DNA of 42,196 bases, taken from contig NZ_JADEWL010000053.1 of NCBI RefSeq assembly GCF_015207665.1, positions 1 through 42,196 of the forward strand, in the 5' to 3' direction. The DNA comes from Plectonema cf. radiosum LEGE 06105 (GTDB lineage Bacteria; Cyanobacteriota; Cyanobacteriia; Cyanobacteriales; Nostocaceae). Made by a program: the position numbers and the translations under genes. Shown in pieces: positions 40,813 to 42,196 of this stretch (position 1 is the first letter of the stretch; every line of letters begins with the position of its first letter). The notes under the pieces are model-generated. The model searched no databases and had not been told where the DNA came from. It saw only the letters and a program-made list of their open reading frames with translations.

Positions 40813-42099
40813 GTGGCGCAAGTTGTTTTAGAAAACGTTTACAAGAGTTTTCCTAATCGCAAAGCTGAAAATGTTGCTTCTAAGGGCGCTCATCGTACCG
40901 AAAGTGTGAATGTACTGCGGCGAATTAATCTCACCGTCAAAGATGGCGAATTTATGGTAATGGTGGGACCTTCTGGCTGTGGAAAAAGCACCTTGCTGCG
41001 GTTAATTGCAGGTTTAGAGGATGTTACGGGAGGTAATATTTCAGTAGGGAATCGTCTTGTAAACTACCTTCCTCCTTCTCAAAGAAACATTGCAATGGTG
41101 TTTCAAAATTACGCTCTTTATCCCCACATGACGGTGTATGACAACATCGCTTTTGGATTAAGATTGCAAGCAAATAGTGCAGAAAAACAGCAAGGAAAAT
41201 TATCAAAAATAGCAGTAAATCTACTGGTAGCGACAACAAAAAAGTTACCAAAAGGTTTGCGATACGTTTCGGATCGAGAAAACTTAGTCAACGAGAAAGT
41301 AAGTAGTGTAGCGCAATTATTGCAAATTGAAGAGTTGTTAAATAGATATCCCAAGGAATTATCTGGGGGACAAAGACAGCGAGTAGCCTTAGGACGAGCT
41401 ATTGCTCGCAATCCCCAAGTATTTTTGATGGATGAGCCGCTTTCTAATTTAGATGCAAAATTAAGAACTCAAACCCGCGCCCAGATAGTCAAGTTGCAAC
41501 GTCAACTAGGTATAACTACAATTTACGTTACTCACGACCAAACAGAAGCAATGACAATGGGCGATCGCGTCGCAATTCTTGATCGCGGTGAAATAATTCA
41601 GGTTTCTCCCCCATTAGAAATTTATAATCGTCCCGCAAATCGTTTTGTAGCAGAATTTATCGGTTCACCACCAATGAATTTTATTACAGTTAAATTTCAG
41701 TCACCTTGTTTGATTACTAAAGGTGATTTCCGCTTAACTTTACCAGAAGCCTGGGGTAGCGCCTTACGAAAATATAACGGACGAACCCTGATATTAGGAG
41801 TTCGTCCGGAACACTGGCATTTAAGTTTACCTGCGACTAAGAATTTACCAGCACAAGTAGAATGGACAGAAAACCTCGGCAACGATAGTTATCTGGCAGT
41901 CAAACTGATTGAAACAAGCTTTCAAAAAGAATATTTAACAACAGATTTACTACAAGTAAGATTACCACCAGAAAAATTGGTAAATAGGGGAGAGAAAGTA
42001 TGGTTATCCCTAAATCCAGAGAAAATTCACTTTTTCGACCCAGAAACCGAATTAGCCATATCTCCTAAAAGTAATTACCTATCTTTACCGTTTGAATAA
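40813..42099 (+). CDS. MalK/UgpC-type sugar ABC transporter ATP-binding protein
   Basis: A 428-residue ATPase subunit of a carbohydrate importer. It has Walker A GPSGCGKST, the Q-loop FQNYALYPHMTV, signature LSGGQRQRV, Walker B VFLMDEPLS, the H-loop YVTHDQTEA, and a C-terminal regulatory TOBE/OB region (about 290-420, with LILGVRPEHW). An extra segment of roughly 45 residues (about 125-170, with KLPKGLRYVSDRE) between Q-loop and signature is seen in cyanobacterial relatives as I remember them. I chose GTG 40813, which gives the usual opening MAQVVLENVYKSFPNRK and has agga close upstream; the longer TTG frame from 40795 adds nothing. Permeases are not adjacent. Substrate could be trehalose, maltose, sucrose or glycerol-phosphate. 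Confidence 0.92.
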   Translation: MAQVVLENVYKSFPNRKAENVASKGAHRTESVNVLRRINLTVKDGEFMVMVGPSGCGKSTLLRLIAGLEDVTGGNISVGNRLVNYLPPSQRNIAMVFQNYALYPHMTVYDNIAFGLRLQANSAEKQQGKLSKIAVNLLVATTKKLPKGLRYVSDRENLVNEKVSSVAQLLQIEELLNRYPKELSGGQRQRVALGRAIARNPQVFLMDEPLSNLDAKLRTQTRAQIVKLQRQLGITTIYVTHDQTEAMTMGDRVAILDRGEIIQVSPPLEIYNRPANRFVAEFIGSPPMNFITVKFQSPCLITKGDFRLTLPEAWGSALRKYNGRTLILGVRPEHWHLSLPATKNLPAQVEWTENLGNDSYLAVKLIETSFQKEYLTTDLLQVRLPPEKLVNRGEKVWLSLNPEKIHFFDPETELAISPKSNYLSLPFE

Positions 42100-42106
42100 G
42101 GTGAAA

Positions 42107-42180
42107 AAAGGTTAAAGGTCAAAGGTTAAAGATTAAAGGTTAGAGGTTAAAGGTTAGAGGTTAAAGGTCAAAGATCGAAG
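42107..42180. repeat. AGGTTAA heptamer-type array after the MalK-type gene
   Basis: Degenerate units aggttaa, aggtcaa, agattaa and aggttag with period seven follow the stop codon. This is the complement of the ACCTTTA array at 32293-32341. Confidence 0.85.
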
Positions 42181-42196
42181 GTTATAACTCCGGTGG

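Overview
The window reads as chromosome from a filamentous, probably heterocyst-forming (Nostocales-type) cyanobacterium. The evidence is about a dozen HIP1 octamers (GCGATCGC), many seven-base tandem arrays, abundant short palindromic repeats, and gene families typical of that group: DUF1822, DUF928, two-partner-secretion adhesins, CHAT proteases, Uma2, and DUF433/DUF5615 pairs. No tRNA, rRNA, CRISPR array or complete insertion sequence was seen.

Region A (1-8000) starts with msrB. It then holds what looks like a complete export cassette. On the minus strand are a solo HTH protein, resembling the DNA-binding half of an IS630-type transposase, and a PpiC-type prolyl isomerase. On the plus strand are two tandemly duplicated small proteins. 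Each has a double-glycine leader followed by one beta-gamma-crystallin domain with two (N/D)(N/D)xx(S/T)S calcium motifs. They are followed by a C39-peptidase ABC exporter and an HlyD adaptor. I infer that the crystallins are trimmed and secreted by this exporter as calcium-binding extracellular proteins. Both crystallin genes share duplicated operator-like inverted repeats, and a partial third copy lies before the exporter.

Region B (8364-22201) is a second cell-surface programme, all on the plus strand: a sigma-70-like factor, DUF1822, a membrane CHAT protease with a CHASE2 sensor, DUF928, a TpsA filamentous-haemagglutinin-like exoprotein, its TpsB porin, and an N-terminally anchored TPR-CHAT protease. 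Both CHAT domains keep the His/Cys dyad. A DUF433/DUF5615 toxin-antitoxin-like pair sits on the opposite strand between tpsA and tpsB. A palindromic repeat has entered the DUF928 reading frame just before its signal peptide and left it open.

Region C (22229-30414) is accessory: a solo HsdR-N-like nuclease domain, a Uma2 protein, an unrecognised three-gene operon ending in a membrane coiled-coil protein, an Hsp70-like ATPase with membrane segments beside a membrane protein that may act as its partner, and a small protein-kinase-like protein.

Region D (30677-42196) is more ordinary: an Orn/Lys/Arg decarboxylase, a secreted hypothetical protein, glucokinase, a histidine phosphatase, an Asn/Gln-rich membrane-anchored protein, a double-NBD peptide-type ABC ATPase, a single-stranded DNA-binding protein, a small hypothetical protein and a MalK/UgpC-type ABC ATPase. 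Gene ends here carry heptamer tandem arrays.
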